Program-made: the position numbers and the translations under genes
Shown here: positions 1 through 11,161 of the stretch, piece by piece
How the letters are laid out: each line of letters begins with the position of its first letter
How positions within the stretch are numbered: the first letter of the stretch is position 1
Notes under the pieces: generated by a model
What the model was told of the DNA's origin: nothing
Databases searched by the model: none
What the model saw: the letters and a program-made list of their open reading frames with translations, nothing else
From: Toxonevra muliebris
Lineage: Eukaryota; Arthropoda; Insecta; Diptera; Pallopteridae
DNA: 64,000 bases
Assembly: GCA_963691655.1 (NCBI GenBank)
Contig: OY829326.1
Coordinates: forward strand, 96,155,235 to 96,219,234
Direction of reading: 5' to 3'

Positions 1-725
1 TATTGCATATTGCAAATTCACGTTTACGTTTCTCCGCTTCGGCGCGTTTATTGAATGGTGATACAAATGGTGATTTGTGACTCAAACACGCAGCTATGGT
101 TAATACACTGTCCAGACATTGAAATATTGCGCCGAAAAGCATCAATTTGCCAATGCGCACATCCACTGGCAGCGCGGACAAATGATGACCCAATGGTGTT
201 AAATTTTGATCCTCATCCAATGCGCCAACGTCTTGTAAACGATGTATTGCCGAAATGATATTCTCTTCGGTTGGTGGCTCGAGTACTTGTCCCAAAACTT
301 CGACTACTTTTTGGTCATTGAAATTCGGCAATGTTTTAATGCGCAATATCAGCTGTTCGAGAGGAACGCGATGTATTTCCGGCACAGGTTGACTAAGGAT
401 ATTATACTTGAAACGATGTTCCGTATAGAGATGTATGCAAACACCGGGCATGACACGCCCAGCTCGTCCTTTGCGTTGCATTGCGTTGGCACGTGAAACC
501 CAAACTAAATCTAACGATTCCATATTGCGGTTAGAGTCAAAGCGTTTCTCTTTCATTAGTCCATAATCGATAACGAATACGCAATCATCAATTGTCACAG
601 AAGTTTCGGCAATATTTGTACTAAGCACAATTTTTCGCTTGCCCTTTGGAGCCGGGCGGAAGACGGCGGATTGCTCTTCACTGGAAAGTGTTGAGTGGAG
701 TGGAACTAAGACGAATCTGTTGGCT
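1..725 (-). CDS. DHX57-like helicase exon with RecA2, winged helix and HA2
   Basis: Acceptor TCTACAG before 725; open through the window edge. Contains STNIAETSVTIDD (motif V region), QRKGRAGRV (motif VI), then the winged-helix and ratchet (HA2) region with ALDEDQNLTPLG and LSHKSPFVSPF. No donor or stop is seen before position 1. Confidence 0.93.
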
Positions 726-3700
726 CTGTAGAAGAAAAAAAATTTAAATGAGAGGGCATTTATTAAACTATATATTCTTTGATTGAGAAACTTAAGTAAT
801 CGAAATGTTGATTTCAATTTACCTTACTCCAAAAATTGGACTATCACAGAGTGATTCATGTACTGTTTGAATTTCTTGTAAACCAGGTAAAAATATTAAA
901 ATGGAGCCTTCTCTTGGCCATTCATGTATACCATCAACAATGTACGTCAAAACGGATTCTATAAGTTCAGGATTGATTTTCATCGGCTCCATGAGGTAGA
1001 TTGATTTGCAAGTCTTTTTGGAATATTCTGCAAATAAATGAGCAAATTTACACTAAATTAATTTTTCGAGTGGTTCACTTAACTCACCCATAAATCTTCC
1101 ATATGTTGCCGCCAAATTTAAATTCTCATCTTTTATATTATTAGGTGGTGCAACATTTTCTGATTGCACATCAGCATACTCCATTTCCCGCATCAATTCA
1201 TCTTCTTCCTTTTTTCGTATCTTACGGCAATACTGCGAATCACATTCCATAACAAAACCACATACTTCCAAAATATCTTCTAAAAATAATTGCTCTACAT
1301 TGAATGTGCGTCCAGGTATATCCAGCACGGGTGCTCCACCAAAGTATTCCGAAAAAAGTTTCGCATTCAATGTGGCCGACATGAGAATCACACGGAGATC
1401 GGTACGTTGCCGCAGTATACCTTTGAGAATCATAAGCAAGAAATCAGATTCCTCGCTACGTTCGTGCACTTCATCGACTATGATGTGTGTAACTGAGCCC
1501 AGCAGAGGCTCAGAAGCTAAACGACGCAGCAGTATGCCCGTAGTGCAAAATGTTAAACGTGTACTGGATGATACTTTATTTTCCAATCGAATTTGATAGC
1601 CCACCGTTTGACCAACACGATCCACACGCTCCTCAGCGACGCGCTCCGCCACACCAATCGCCGAGATACGACGCGGTTGTGTGCATATGATTTCTACATG
1701 TGGCATTTTCTCTTTGTTGTCCAATTTGGATGATTGGAAAAGCCAATTGTCCAGAATAAATTGAGGCACTTGTGTAGACTTGCCACAGCCGGTTTCACCG
1801 GAGATCACAACCACTTGTGAGCTTTCAATTAGCCCTAGTATGACAATCATTTTATCGAAGGCAGGCAAATTGCGTCTACCGCCCATCATTTTTCTATAAC
1901 GTTCATCATTTTGTCGCTCCAGAAAACGGCGCATCAACTGTCGATCTTCACGTTCTACTTGTATCTTTGAACGTTGAGTGCCATCACCATGTGCAGTTTG
2001 CCCACGTTCATAATGTGTTGGTAAGGCGGTAATGGTAGTGTCACCATTCTCTTGAGCTGCTAGTTTGTCGGTATCAATATAGAAGAGTGATTTGTTGGGA
2101 TTCAAAAAGTTTTCATGATCGTTAGTTATGAATTGCGTAAGCGTTTCGTCCATATGTAGTAGCTCACTGATAGAGAAGATGCATGCCATACCGTCGCGAC
2201 AAATGTTACAAGCTTCACGATAAAGCCGTCGCGATAGACGCAATAGAACTTCGCGTGGTATATCGTGGCAGGTAGTTTTGATGAATGTGTAAGGTGCCTC
2301 ATAAGGATATTTGGTGTCGGCTGGAAAGCGCACCTCCAAGTAGAACCATTTTTCATGCTCATCTTCGATAACGTTTGCTGAAATTCAGTGAGTTGAATTA
2401 AAATTAATTGTAAAGGCAAATAAAAGTTTTTTTTTATATCCTTTGCATCAAATTATAAATATATTTCTAATTTAAACCATACAAAAGTAATAGAGTCAAA
2501 TAAATTTAAGCCCGAATACAATATTTGTCATTTTAAGCTTATGGTTTTATTGCGAAGTACCTTACCTAACACTATACATTTTTTTGTTAGTGTACATTGG
2601 AAACCTGCATGCACCCTGCACTATTGAGGTTTGGGCTAAGAGTAAATGAATTGAAGCCACAGATTTAAGCATGTGTAAGTGATATATCTGTACTAAATTT
2701 TGAAGGATTTTAATTTGAATTTCATTAACGTTCTTAGTCTACCGAGAATACTATTGGAAGGTAACATCGATTTCAATATAGTATGGCTTAATAGTTTAGG
2801 TTTGTTTGCTAAACCTTGACTTTCCGCATTTTGTACATACCTCCTCCATTTTTGCGTGCGTCTTGCGCTTCTGGGTGTACATGCGCAAATCGACATCGAC
2901 TCCCAAATTTGCACGTTCCATTCCGATCGAAATTTCGACAACGCATTTGGTGTTTTACATTGGTTGGCGCCTCTTTCGTTACCGCTGCAGCCTCATTTGC
3001 TTTTCTCACCTCCGATGGACTATGCATCAACAGATGATCGATTTTAAACTTTAGATTCCAAACAGAATTGAATTCTTTCTCTTCAAAGGCATCATCATAA
3101 ATTGATTCTAACGCGGATTTCTCATCGGCGCGCAAGTCTAAAAGTTCTTCGGGATCATACTGTGCGGTTGTGTTGTCAGTAATTGTAGCCGATGCTGTCA
3201 ATGTATCCGGTGGGTCTGGTAGACCCATATATTTGCGAAAAAGCAGCATGAGCGCTGCATCTGTATCCGCATTACAAGCATTGTACGCCTCCAAGCAATG
3301 CGGAAACGCAAAGCCATAATTTTCCAATTTCAATAAAGCAAAGCGTCGTAATCGATCTTCGGGATCGTTGGAAGTACTACTGCCAGCCGAAAAATTTGTC
3401 ATACTTTGTACAATCAATGTACCACGATCTTCCCAATAAGATTTTTTCATGCGCACTCCGCGATCTTTGTAATTGGACGGATCATTTAAACGGAAGTCAT
3501 CACCATGTATAGCGCGCAAAGTCTCCATTGTCATCTTTTGTGATTCATCTGAAAGACGGAGCACTTGCAGTTCGCTTTTGACTGGCACTTTGGCGATTGC
3601 GGGCACCAATTGCGTATTCCTAATGAAAAGTTCCACATTTTTTCAGTCAGAATAAGATCAAAGTAAAATTGGCTAAGTAAGCACTTACGTTGATCTCGGA

Positions 3701-3777
3701 TCACATATTGGCCGAAGAAAACAATTTTCAATTAATTTTGCTGGCGCTTCTTCTTCCATATTCTTTCCGTCGTTCAT
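1..3777 (-). CDS. DHX57-like ATP-dependent RNA helicase (3' end outside window)
   Basis: Five coding exons on the minus strand: 3689-3777, 2841-3619, 1088-2377, 823-1027 and 725 down to the window edge. All introns are GT-AG and codon phases match throughout, giving about 1029 residues so far. Counting from the ATG at 3777: UBA-like region about 118-161; RWD domain about 185-372, interrupted by a CCCH zinc finger at 257-276 (C-x8-C-x5-C-x3-H). Helicase core: motif I GETGCGKS at 483-490, motif II DEVH at 591-594, motif III SAT at 623-625, then FLPG, TNIAET and QRKGRAGR (motif VI). UBA + RWD + CCCH before a DEAH-box core is the architecture of DHX57 (Drosophila CG1582 is the likely counterpart, from memory). 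The family is expected to unwind RNA using ATP; its substrate is not known to me. DEVH instead of DEAH is, from memory, normal for DHX57. The C-terminal OB-fold part lies outside the window. The start may be further upstream (see 3885-4043). Confidence 0.95.
823..1027 (-). CDS. DHX57-like helicase exon, start of RecA2
   Basis: 205-nt exon between TTGCAG (before 1027) and GTAAAT (after 823); phases 1 in, 2 out. Encodes the stretch ending in GSILIFLPGLQEIQ, the motif IV region of the second RecA domain. Confidence 0.9.
1088..2377 (-). CDS. DHX57-like helicase exon with RWD end and RecA1 domain
   Basis: Acceptor TTTCAG before 2377, donor GTGAGT after 1088. Starts with the second half of RWD (KWFYLEVRFP), then a linker, then the first RecA-like domain with motifs I (GETGCGKST), Ia (CTQPRR), Ib (TTGILLRR), II (DEVH) and III (SAT). 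Confidence 0.95.
2841..3619 (-). CDS. DHX57-like helicase exon with UBA-like, RWD start and CCCH finger
   Basis: Acceptor TTAG before 3619, donor GTATGT after 2841; phases 2 in, 1 out. Codes for the UBA-like helices, the first half of the RWD domain and the CCCH finger whose ligands are C257, C266, C272 and H276. The finger sits inside the RWD domain, as in vertebrate DHX57. The open frame runs on past the donor to a stop at 2809, but the protein only continues correctly when spliced to 2377. Confidence 0.93.
3689..3777 (-). CDS. DHX57-like helicase, first certain coding exon
   Basis: Begins at ATG 3777 and ends at donor GTAAGT (3688-3683) in phase 2. Encodes a short acidic N-terminus (MNDGKN...). 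The reading frame is also open upstream to a good acceptor (CAG before 3798), so the exon may really be 3689-3798 and internal. Confidence 0.8.
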
Positions 3778-3884
3778 TTGCTTGCTTTTATGAAATGCCT
3801 GATTCTTTTATATGTACAAATTTTCAATTTCTTGTGAAATGAAAAACGAAAATTAAAGGAAAATTTTATAACTCACACACTCAC

Positions 3885-4043
3885 ATCTGAAGCAATATAT
3901 TTGACAGCTGCAGCTGGTGCTGATGTCAGCTGTTTTTGTGCCTCCACCACAATAAATGTTTCCCCTCTTTTTAGTGCTCGTCGTGCACGATAGTGTAACA
4001 AATGCTTCGTGTAGCATGTTCTTTGCTTTTTGAAAAATATCAT
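3885..4043 (-). CDS. possible upstream N-terminal exon of the helicase
   Basis: From ATG 4043 a 53-codon frame (MIFFKKQRTC...) stays open to TCAGAT followed by GTGAGT (3884-3879). A CAG acceptor at 3801-3799 follows after an 86-nt gap, and joining 3885 to 3798 keeps the frame into the certain first exon at ATG 3777, adding 60 residues. The block is less A+T-rich than its surroundings. Against it: a different upstream ATG (4065) opens another frame, so the block could instead be 5' UTR with upstream ORFs. Confidence 0.35.
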
Positions 4044-4065
4044 TCACAGTAGATACTGTCGTCAT

Positions 4066-6917
4066 ATTTCCGCTTCCGACTACATATTTTCAAATTCAAT
4101 ACTTTGGAGTGTATAACCAAAGAATATATAATACATAGAAGGCGCATCACGTACAAATTTATTTGTTCAAAAATTTTGTTCTATGGAGCCATAACTGCCT
4201 CCAATTTACTCTCAAAATTGAGTTGTGCTCATAAAAGCAATGAGTGGTTGAAATTATTTGTTTCTTTTTGCTGTTGTCTTTGTTTAATGAGAGGGAGAAG
4301 TTTTGTGTTTTTTTTTTTGGTGCTTGCAATATGAGCTTGTATTTCATTATTTAGCAGTATTTATGTATGTCAAAGATTATAAAATTCAAATCCCCAGTTG
4401 TAACGCGAAAAAATAGGAATTTTTCAAGAATTTTTTCTAGTTAAAGTACTAAAGTTTTTTATAAAAACTATTTATTATCTAAAAGTACATGTATTGAACT
4501 TAACTTAACAAATTTCTTTCGAAAACATTTGAATAGAAATTTGCCTTTCTGGAAAACATGTTTCACGGAGATCAATATTTTCCAAATCTAGATCATTTGA
4601 AATCCAAAAATGAAGTGGATTCACTTTTATTATAAGATTATCTAGTGATTGATCGAAGGATTTGAAAAAATATACATATTTAACAAAATGGCCAACTGTC
4701 AACAGTTCGATTTTCACTAAAAACGCTGATTTTCAGTTGTAACACATTATTTTAGAAGTTATCATAAGTTACAAACAGAAAAAATGCATTTTTGTTGAAT
4801 TCTGAGTATTTTCCCATACATTTTTTTACAAAAGTTTGGTCAGCTGTAGCCTCTGGAAATATATAAGGACCAGTGAAGTTGTAATTTTCACATCAAGTTT
4901 GTTATTTTATCTAGGCGAATTTGTCATTTCAATGTAAAATAATTAATTTTACTATTTTTTGTTGATTTGCAAAACCGCCTTCCAAAAAAGGATGAACAGA
5001 CATCTGGCCTTGAAGTCAGGTAAAAAACAATATTTTTAAATTATTTAAATGTAATTTTAAAGTCAGTATATATAAAAATATTATACAACAATTACTTTTG
5101 GGAAATTTTGTAAATGTATTTTTGACGAATGTTCTAAGTTGCTGTTCGATTAATCGAACGTTGGGACGATATGAGTTAAAGTTTCAACTTTAATGTCAAG
5201 AAATTTTTTTTTAAATATTTTGTTTTTTGAAATGCCAAAAAAAAACGATTTTTTTGAAAGTTATAACTGGGGGTGGCCCTCAAAAACTTTCTAAAATAAA
5301 TGTTTTTTTTTTTAATAAATTTTAACATCGATTGATTTAAACTTGTTATGCTTTTTCGAATAGAAAAAAAAAAAAAAAAACATTACTAAAAATAAGTTTG
5401 CGACGACTATAATTTTGAGTCACAAATTTAAAAAAAAAAAATCAATTAGGTGGGAAAACAATATTGATACTTTGCAACAACGTAAAAAAAAGGAAACATA
5501 TGTACCTACATATTAAACGCAAAAAAACCATTCCAATGAAACTATATGCAGTCTCACTTGGCGGCACTCAATAACGATGTGAGAGAACCTAAGAAAAAAA
5601 AACACCAAGAGAGTGCATGGGAGAGAGTAAAAGCAAAATAACTGAGTAGTTTTGCCCTTCCTCTTTACTGCGACCGCCCGTACCCGAAATGAAAGCAACA
5701 TATTTTGGACAAATATTGAGAGATGCGCCTTCTATGTATTGTATATTCTTTGGTATAACTAAACGCTTAAAAATTCATTAGTTGATTTATGCTAATTTCA
5801 AATGCTTGCCGCAAGCACTTTTACAAATAAAGCAAGTACTTGTCATTTTTTTCCTTTCTTTTTAAATTATTTTCTTTTGGTTATTTGATTAAACATTTAT
5901 AAAAAATATCGACAAACACAATGCTTTCTATTAGATGCTTATATTAAATTGTTTATTTTATTTTATTTGGCATGAATCGATAGCAATGGGATAATAAAAT
6001 TTGGTTTTTCTGAGAATTAAACTTCAAATATATGAGAATGAAAGAGCATAAATTCGAAATACTAAGATTATGGGGTATCTTTGCATGAATTATATTTTTA
6101 TTTTATTTGATTATTTAAGTTTTATTTTGTTTATTTATTTATTTATTTTTATTTTTAATAAAAAAAACTGAGTGTGTGCCGGTACTCACGGTAGAAGTGA
6201 AACTTTGTTGTTTATTTGAAAATTATTAGATAATATTTATTAAAAGTAATCTCTTATTCTGTATTTTCAGTTTCTACAAACGACACGAGTTATTTCCCAT
6301 ATTGCTTTTTTAATGGTTTTTGTCGCGCACGAAATGTACATGTATGTACATGTAGTACATGTATATAACACATGAGAGAAAAGTTAAAAATTGCCTGTAT
6401 TTGATTCTATTAGTGCTTGCAACAAACATAATAAATATACTCCGAACTGACTTTGCGTGACGTTCTTGGCATTTTCATCTATTACTTTTCGATTTGGTAC
6501 CATAAAAATACGTTTTGAATGTAATTGCCAATGCAAAATTACCAAAATACGAAATCTCAACTGGGCTACCACGAATTTGAAAAGAGAAGCGCGGGTTTGA
6601 TACAGTTGAGAACCACTGTAATAGAAATTTATTGTATATTATTTTTGGGCTATCTACAAATATTTTATTATTAATTTCAAATAGATATATGTATTTCAAA
6701 AGAGATACGTCGGATTTGTATCAATTATAAACCATTCCAAAGGTAAATGATACATACTTTATTAAGAAACTATTGCTACTGCTTAAAACTCGATGTTGAT
6801 TATAGGTAATTTATTTTACTCGACTGTCCAGGTGAGGAGTTCTGTTAAAAAAAAACCTATTTTTTTCTTATTTCATTGCACGTCTACATCTGAAAAAGTA
6901 TCTTTTATTTTAGTTTA
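4066..6917. other. A+T-rich intergenic stretch, no gene seen
   Basis: Between the helicase 5' end and the Harbinger-like element. Holds homopolymer A/T runs (for example 5365-5382) and palindromic ACATGTA repeats around 6337-6370. No convincing coding frame, splice chain or transposon terminus was found. The helicase promoter should lie in the first few hundred bases but no motif is clear. Confidence 0.5.
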
Positions 6918-7139
6918 TGGGCCCTATGACCGGGTTTTGAGGCAATAAATCACAGTAAGCAGCTAGACCTTTTAAATTTCGTACAGAAATTAAGGTTACC
7001 GAAGCCCTGATCGCACGAATTTAAGTTGGTATTATGACAGAGAATAGCGTTATTGTGAATTTCGCTCATTTTGGCTTGTTCACGATAGTATATTTCTATC
7101 AGTTGATCGTCATTTTGAAAAATAAAAACGATTAGTTTA

Positions 7140-7530
7140 AAAATTAAGTAGAAAAAATAAGGGCAAAATGGAAATAATGGTTCAACGATTTATCGGAAGA
7201 GGATGAGAGCTTGATGGATCTGGCCAGAAGTAGAAAACGATTAAGTGCAGCCTTTCGAAAAAGCTTTGGCATTTAAGAAATTTGTGTACAGATTTCTACA
7301 GAACTTACGACTGACCAAGGAGGCGTTTGTGGACTTGATGACTACTATAGATGAACTGCTCAAGCAATGAGCAAGATCGATTCCAAAAATATTCAAATTT
7401 GCGATGTTGTGCTCAGAGATCACTCCAACTAACCATTGGGGAATGAAAATACTCTTGGACTTGCTCAGCCCACGGTGTCTGTGCTGTTATCAGAGGCTTT
7501 AGATGTCCTGGAAAATTGTATTTGCCAAAG
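7140..7530 (+). pseudogene. HARBI1-type transposase remnant
   Basis: Broken frames on the plus strand read RFLQNLRLTKEAFVDLM and then NTLGLAQPTVSVLLSEALDV, matching the N-terminal part of HARBI1/PIF nucleases (F-R-L-S/T-K-E-A-F, and L-G-x-S/A-Q-P-T-V-S). Several stops and frameshifts separate the pieces, so it is dead. The catalytic DDE part is not recognisable; downstream sequence to 7870 may be more of it but is too decayed to assign. Confidence 0.6.
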
Positions 7531-8129
7531 ATAAATAAAATTCAATTATACAATCAAAAGTATATTTTGCTAATAAAAGGGGAATGCCGGATTATTGGTT
7601 GGTCCTAAACCATTTAGTTCTTTCTTCGTCACACAGAACTTTTGAGGAAATACCCTTTACAATTAGAGGATTTGCTTTCCAACAATGATACAAGTTTCTA
7701 TAACTGCAATGTGTTGTTCACCACTTTAAACCTTCGATATTCGATTTGCGATAACCAGCCAAGATCGAAGTCGAAAGCAGCTCATAATAAGGGCCATTAT
7801 TTCTCCATAGTGAATATAACATGCTGGCAGCACCATCAAGATTTAATCCAACTAAAAAGGCAAAATTTGATTAACCCTCATCGGTCCCCTGTATCCAATA
7901 TGATACAATTTCAATATATTCAATCAAATATCTTCTATAGTTATTATCCGATTCAAATAAAAAGAGGGCTCATGCAGTTAATTTTGAGGAAGAATATAAC
8001 GCCATATAAAACAAGTAGTTGTAATATATGTGCGACACTGTACGTAAAATATTACAAATCGGTCGCTGTGTATCCAATATGATACATATATGCATATTTA
8101 TGGAAATCGTGAAGAAAGTAATTTTTCAT

Positions 8130-8738
8130 AAGCATCGGATGATGAAGATTTCGATTTTAATCTAAATACAAGCAGTTTCGAAGAAGAAAGCATGAGAAAG
8201 ACAATTGACATTGAAAATTTATAGCAAAATATCCGAGTTGAAATGGCTGCTGACCCGAGCGCTGCGTATTTATCAAAAGATAAAACTCAATATTCTTATG
8301 AGCCAATTTATGTAAATGTTCAAGTTTCATATAGAAATAGTGCTGATATTGTATCAGGCATGTATTTTGATTTATTTCCTTCCTTTCCTTTACTATATGC
8401 AATATATGCGGTGCTTGAAATAGTTTACTGGAATGTGTCTTATTTATACATTTGTAGGTCCAAGAATGAACGCCTACTCTAACATCGACACCTGTGCTTC
8501 TTTCTGCATTCTTATTGTAAACGCAGTTATAGGACGATATCAAATGTCTCTCGAAAAATTCAAACTGATCCGCAATTGCATTCGACTCGATGGTAAAACC
8601 GATAATTGAAAATCATTCTAAAATGCTTACATCATCGCGCGCTCGAAAAATTGTTGAAAATATAAGGCTAGGTTCGAATCTTAATCTACAGCATTTGGGA
8701 CCAAGACGTAAAACAGGTCGTTGTTTCATATGTACATG
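8130..8738 (+). pseudogene. piggyBac-type transposase fragments
   Basis: N-terminal acidic stretch (SDDEDFDFNLNTSSFEEE), the family pattern Y-L-S-K-D-x-T, the R-N-x-A-x-I-V-S-G end of that module, then a jump to a core helix and the CxxC start. Stops interrupt the frames and the DDD catalytic core is absent, so it is not functional. Confidence 0.6.
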
Positions 8739-8740
8739 AC

Positions 8741-9047
8741 GACCTAAATAGTGTAGTGGTAGTGCACTAGACTTTCATCCGGGAGGTTAGGGTTCGATTC
8801 CCGTCTAGGTCTGTTGGTTAATTTTTATAACCTTCTTATATTCTCTATCAATATGAAGTATATGGGAATTATAAGAAAGTGTACAAGTTCACATCTTGGT
8901 AGGAAATGGCAAGGCAAAACAACCAATGTGATACAAAATTGCCACACCGCCGTTCGGAATTGGCGTTAAACTGTAGCTCCAACTATGAGGTATCACAATT
9001 GGCCGTTCAGGCCTAAGCGTGTCTCTAGATATCCATCCCAACCCACC
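8741..9047 (+). repeat. tRNA-derived SINE, copy 1
   Basis: The head is tRNA-like: A box TAGTGTAGTGG at 8749-8759 and a perfect B box GGTTCGATTCC at 8791-8801, with GACCTAA / CTAGGTC able to pair as an acceptor stem. A non-tRNA body follows (CTTCTTATATTCTCTATC..., GCCACACCGCCGTTCGG...). The same unit occurs inverted at 13679-13989. RNA polymerase III would transcribe such a head; the anticodon loop is degenerate, so the parent tRNA (Gly, Asp or Glu type) is uncertain. It lies inside the piggyBac-like element, so it arrived later. Confidence 0.75.
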
Positions 9048-9683
9048 CATATATACATATAAAAACTATCAAAATATACTCGAAATAATATGCTAAAACA
9101 CTTCACTATTCATTTTTCATTTATTTTCATTATAATTTGTCATTAAAAATGTGAATTGATCTGGAATAATAAACATAATAACTATGCAAATAGTTCTACA
9201 CACTTTATGTGTTGATATAATCCATTTTTATTAATTGTATCATATATGATACACTAGGGACCAATTAAGGTAAGGGATCGATGAGGTTAGCATTTCATAA
9301 TCGGAAAAATCGCCTATAGTTTACGGCAGTTTCCTGCACTTCATTTTATCAACACAAAATAACCTTTCTCTACATATAAATTGTTGAACGGATACGCCCA
9401 TTTTTATGAATTTTGTTAATAACATCTAATTTAAATACCTGTATGACTATATTCCTAAAACTTTCTGTTTAACAAACATATGTTTTTCTTTATCGAAAAA
9501 GTAAGCAAAACAAAGAATTACAACTTCGACAGCTTGGCTTTATAAATCATGAGTTGGCACCTGACTCAAATTTTTTGTTTTTGTGCATTTCAATACGTTA
9601 GGTACACACTGCCATCATTACTTTTTAAATATAGTTTACTTCAAATAAGGGCGTTTTGCCTCAAAAACCGGTCATTAGGCCCA

Positions 9684-11159
9684 TAGTGCATAGTCTAGAC
9701 GTTAGATTAAAAAGTTATTATTTATAATTCTTTACTAGTTTTGGTAGAAACTTTCTTTTTGCCTATACTAGGTACGATTTTGATCTGATCTTTAAAATGT
9801 TGAGTATTTTGAATAATTCGAACTTAAAAATGCCAGTTTGGTCATTTTCTACTGTTTCTACTGAAATTTAGAAACAAGTTTTTAATTTTTTTTTGTTTAT
9901 TTCTTTCTTTATAAGTTTCTTTTCTTTAATTTTTGAACCATTTTCGGTAAGTTTTTGATTCTGAAAAAGAGACTTAAACCTAAAATGTACTTTTCGATCT
10001 TTTTGTTTATCCCGATCCGATAGCCCAAATCAGCCATTTCTTATTTGTAAGTAGAGAATTCTCGAAATCCTAACGTGGTAGCAAAAACTTTTCAACCCAG
10101 TTCCGATTCTGCGTTTAAATGACTTTCATCTAAAAATTCTTTATTTATTTATTATTTTCAAATTTGTAGTACGGGAACGGAGCTATTGTTTAGTTATTGT
10201 CGAGTACATGAGAAAAACGAGAAAATCTTTAGCATTCAATCTTATGAAATGACTAAGGCTGGCCTATACAAACATTTTCGACAATATCATTAAAAAGAAA
10301 TAAATAAATTTATAAAAATATTTGAATGTCATATAAAAAGATTAAAATAGCGATACATACGCAAACATTTATTCATTTTAAAATATTATAATCAGGCATT
10401 GATAAGGGGAAACAGCGAATTGATTCATTTCTGCTTTTGTTTTCATTATTTTCATATACGATAATATTTTTGTTATCAATTATCATTTGCACAAAAAAGT
10501 AATAAAACATCTCAACTTACATGAAAACTTTTTCATTTAATGACCCAATTGTGGGTGCTTACTTTTTTTATTGATACTTTTATGATTGTTATTAATTGGG
10601 ATTCAGTTTTATAGATATGTTTATATGTATGTATAATTCAATTAAATGTATTTTTCAAATTTGTTTAAGCAAAACTGCTAAGCTTTACAGGCCAGTGTCT
10701 ATATGAAATATTCTTTGACACTACTCTTGACATCAATATCGATTGGTTAGTATCACAGTGCAACAGTAAATTTCGAATGGCAAAACAAACTATTCAGATT
10801 CCGCCACACCTCCTATACCTATCACGAACTATATATTCTAAATATCTTAAAGTTTTTTCTGAAAAATCAACCCCTAGAACCCCATTTTTTCTGTCATATG
10901 AGAGATGGGCGTGAAAGTTGACCGACCACGGCCATTTTCATAATTTTTCTTTTCCACGACCAAAGAATGATTTATGCCAAAAATCGTTGTGCTGAGATGA
11001 TTCCTTATATTTTTTCCGCACTTTAAATGGATTCAAACCACTGTGCGTTTGGTCGAGACTTAAACCTCATCCAAAACTTGTTGAAATTCCGATTTTCGAG
11101 TATCTTTGTATCTTTGGGCTTGTAACCCCGAATTACCTTTAAGCTCTTTGCTGAACAAG
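9684..11159. other. A+T-rich intergenic stretch, nothing assigned
   Basis: No coding frame with conserved pattern, no inverted termini and no strong repeat found. Short T runs only. Confidence 0.45.
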
Positions 11160-11161
11160 TA

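Larger units (their letters stand above)
7875..9286 (+). mobile_element. piggyBac-like element, internally deleted, SINE inside
   Basis: TTAA at 7871-7874 is followed by CCCTCATCGGTCCC; the right end, in reverse complement, reads CCTCATCGATCCC next to TTAG (9287-9290), a TTAA with one change. Inside are three pieces of a piggyBac-type transposase on the plus strand: acidic N-terminus plus AYLSKDKTQYSYEP (about 8130-8370), a core helix MSLEKFKLIRNCIRLDGKT (about 8545-8605), and a C-terminal LGPRRKTGRCFIC (about 8696-8735) that looks like the start of the Cys-rich end domain. The catalytic middle is missing. Subterminal GTATCCAATATGATAC repeats occur at about 7891 and 8069. Confidence 0.7.
6918..9683 (+). 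mobile_element. Harbinger-like element, degenerate, with nested insertions
   Basis: Imperfect inverted termini face each other: TGGGCCCTATGACCGG at 6918 and, in reverse complement, TGGGCCTAATGACCGG ending at 9683; about 25 of the first 28 bases agree. Both ends are flanked by TA. Inside is a decayed HARBI1-type transposase (7140-7530), and a TTAA element with a SINE sits within. Linking these termini to that transposase is inference; PIF/Harbinger normally makes a 3-bp duplication, which is not intact here. Confidence 0.45.

Noticed and set aside
3853..4065. 70-codon minus-strand frame from ATG 4065 as a separate small gene
   Set aside because: Runs through a good splice donor and into an A+T-rich tail; a neighbouring frame that splices in phase into the helicase is the better explanation.
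5365..5382. poly(A) runs here and elsewhere as retrotransposon tails
   Set aside because: Such runs are frequent in this A+T-rich DNA and most have no LINE or SINE sequence before them.
7642..8082. 146-codon plus-strand open frame
   Set aside because: Runs across the boundary of the Harbinger remnant and the piggyBac-like left end at 7875, so it is a chance joining of two elements.
8157..8543. 128-codon minus-strand open frame
   Set aside because: Antisense to the piggyBac-type transposase fragments; no family pattern.
8741..8815. functional tRNA gene
   Set aside because: A and B boxes are present but the cloverleaf is imperfect, the anticodon loop is unusual, and the unit continues into a repeated body shared with 13679-13989: a SINE.
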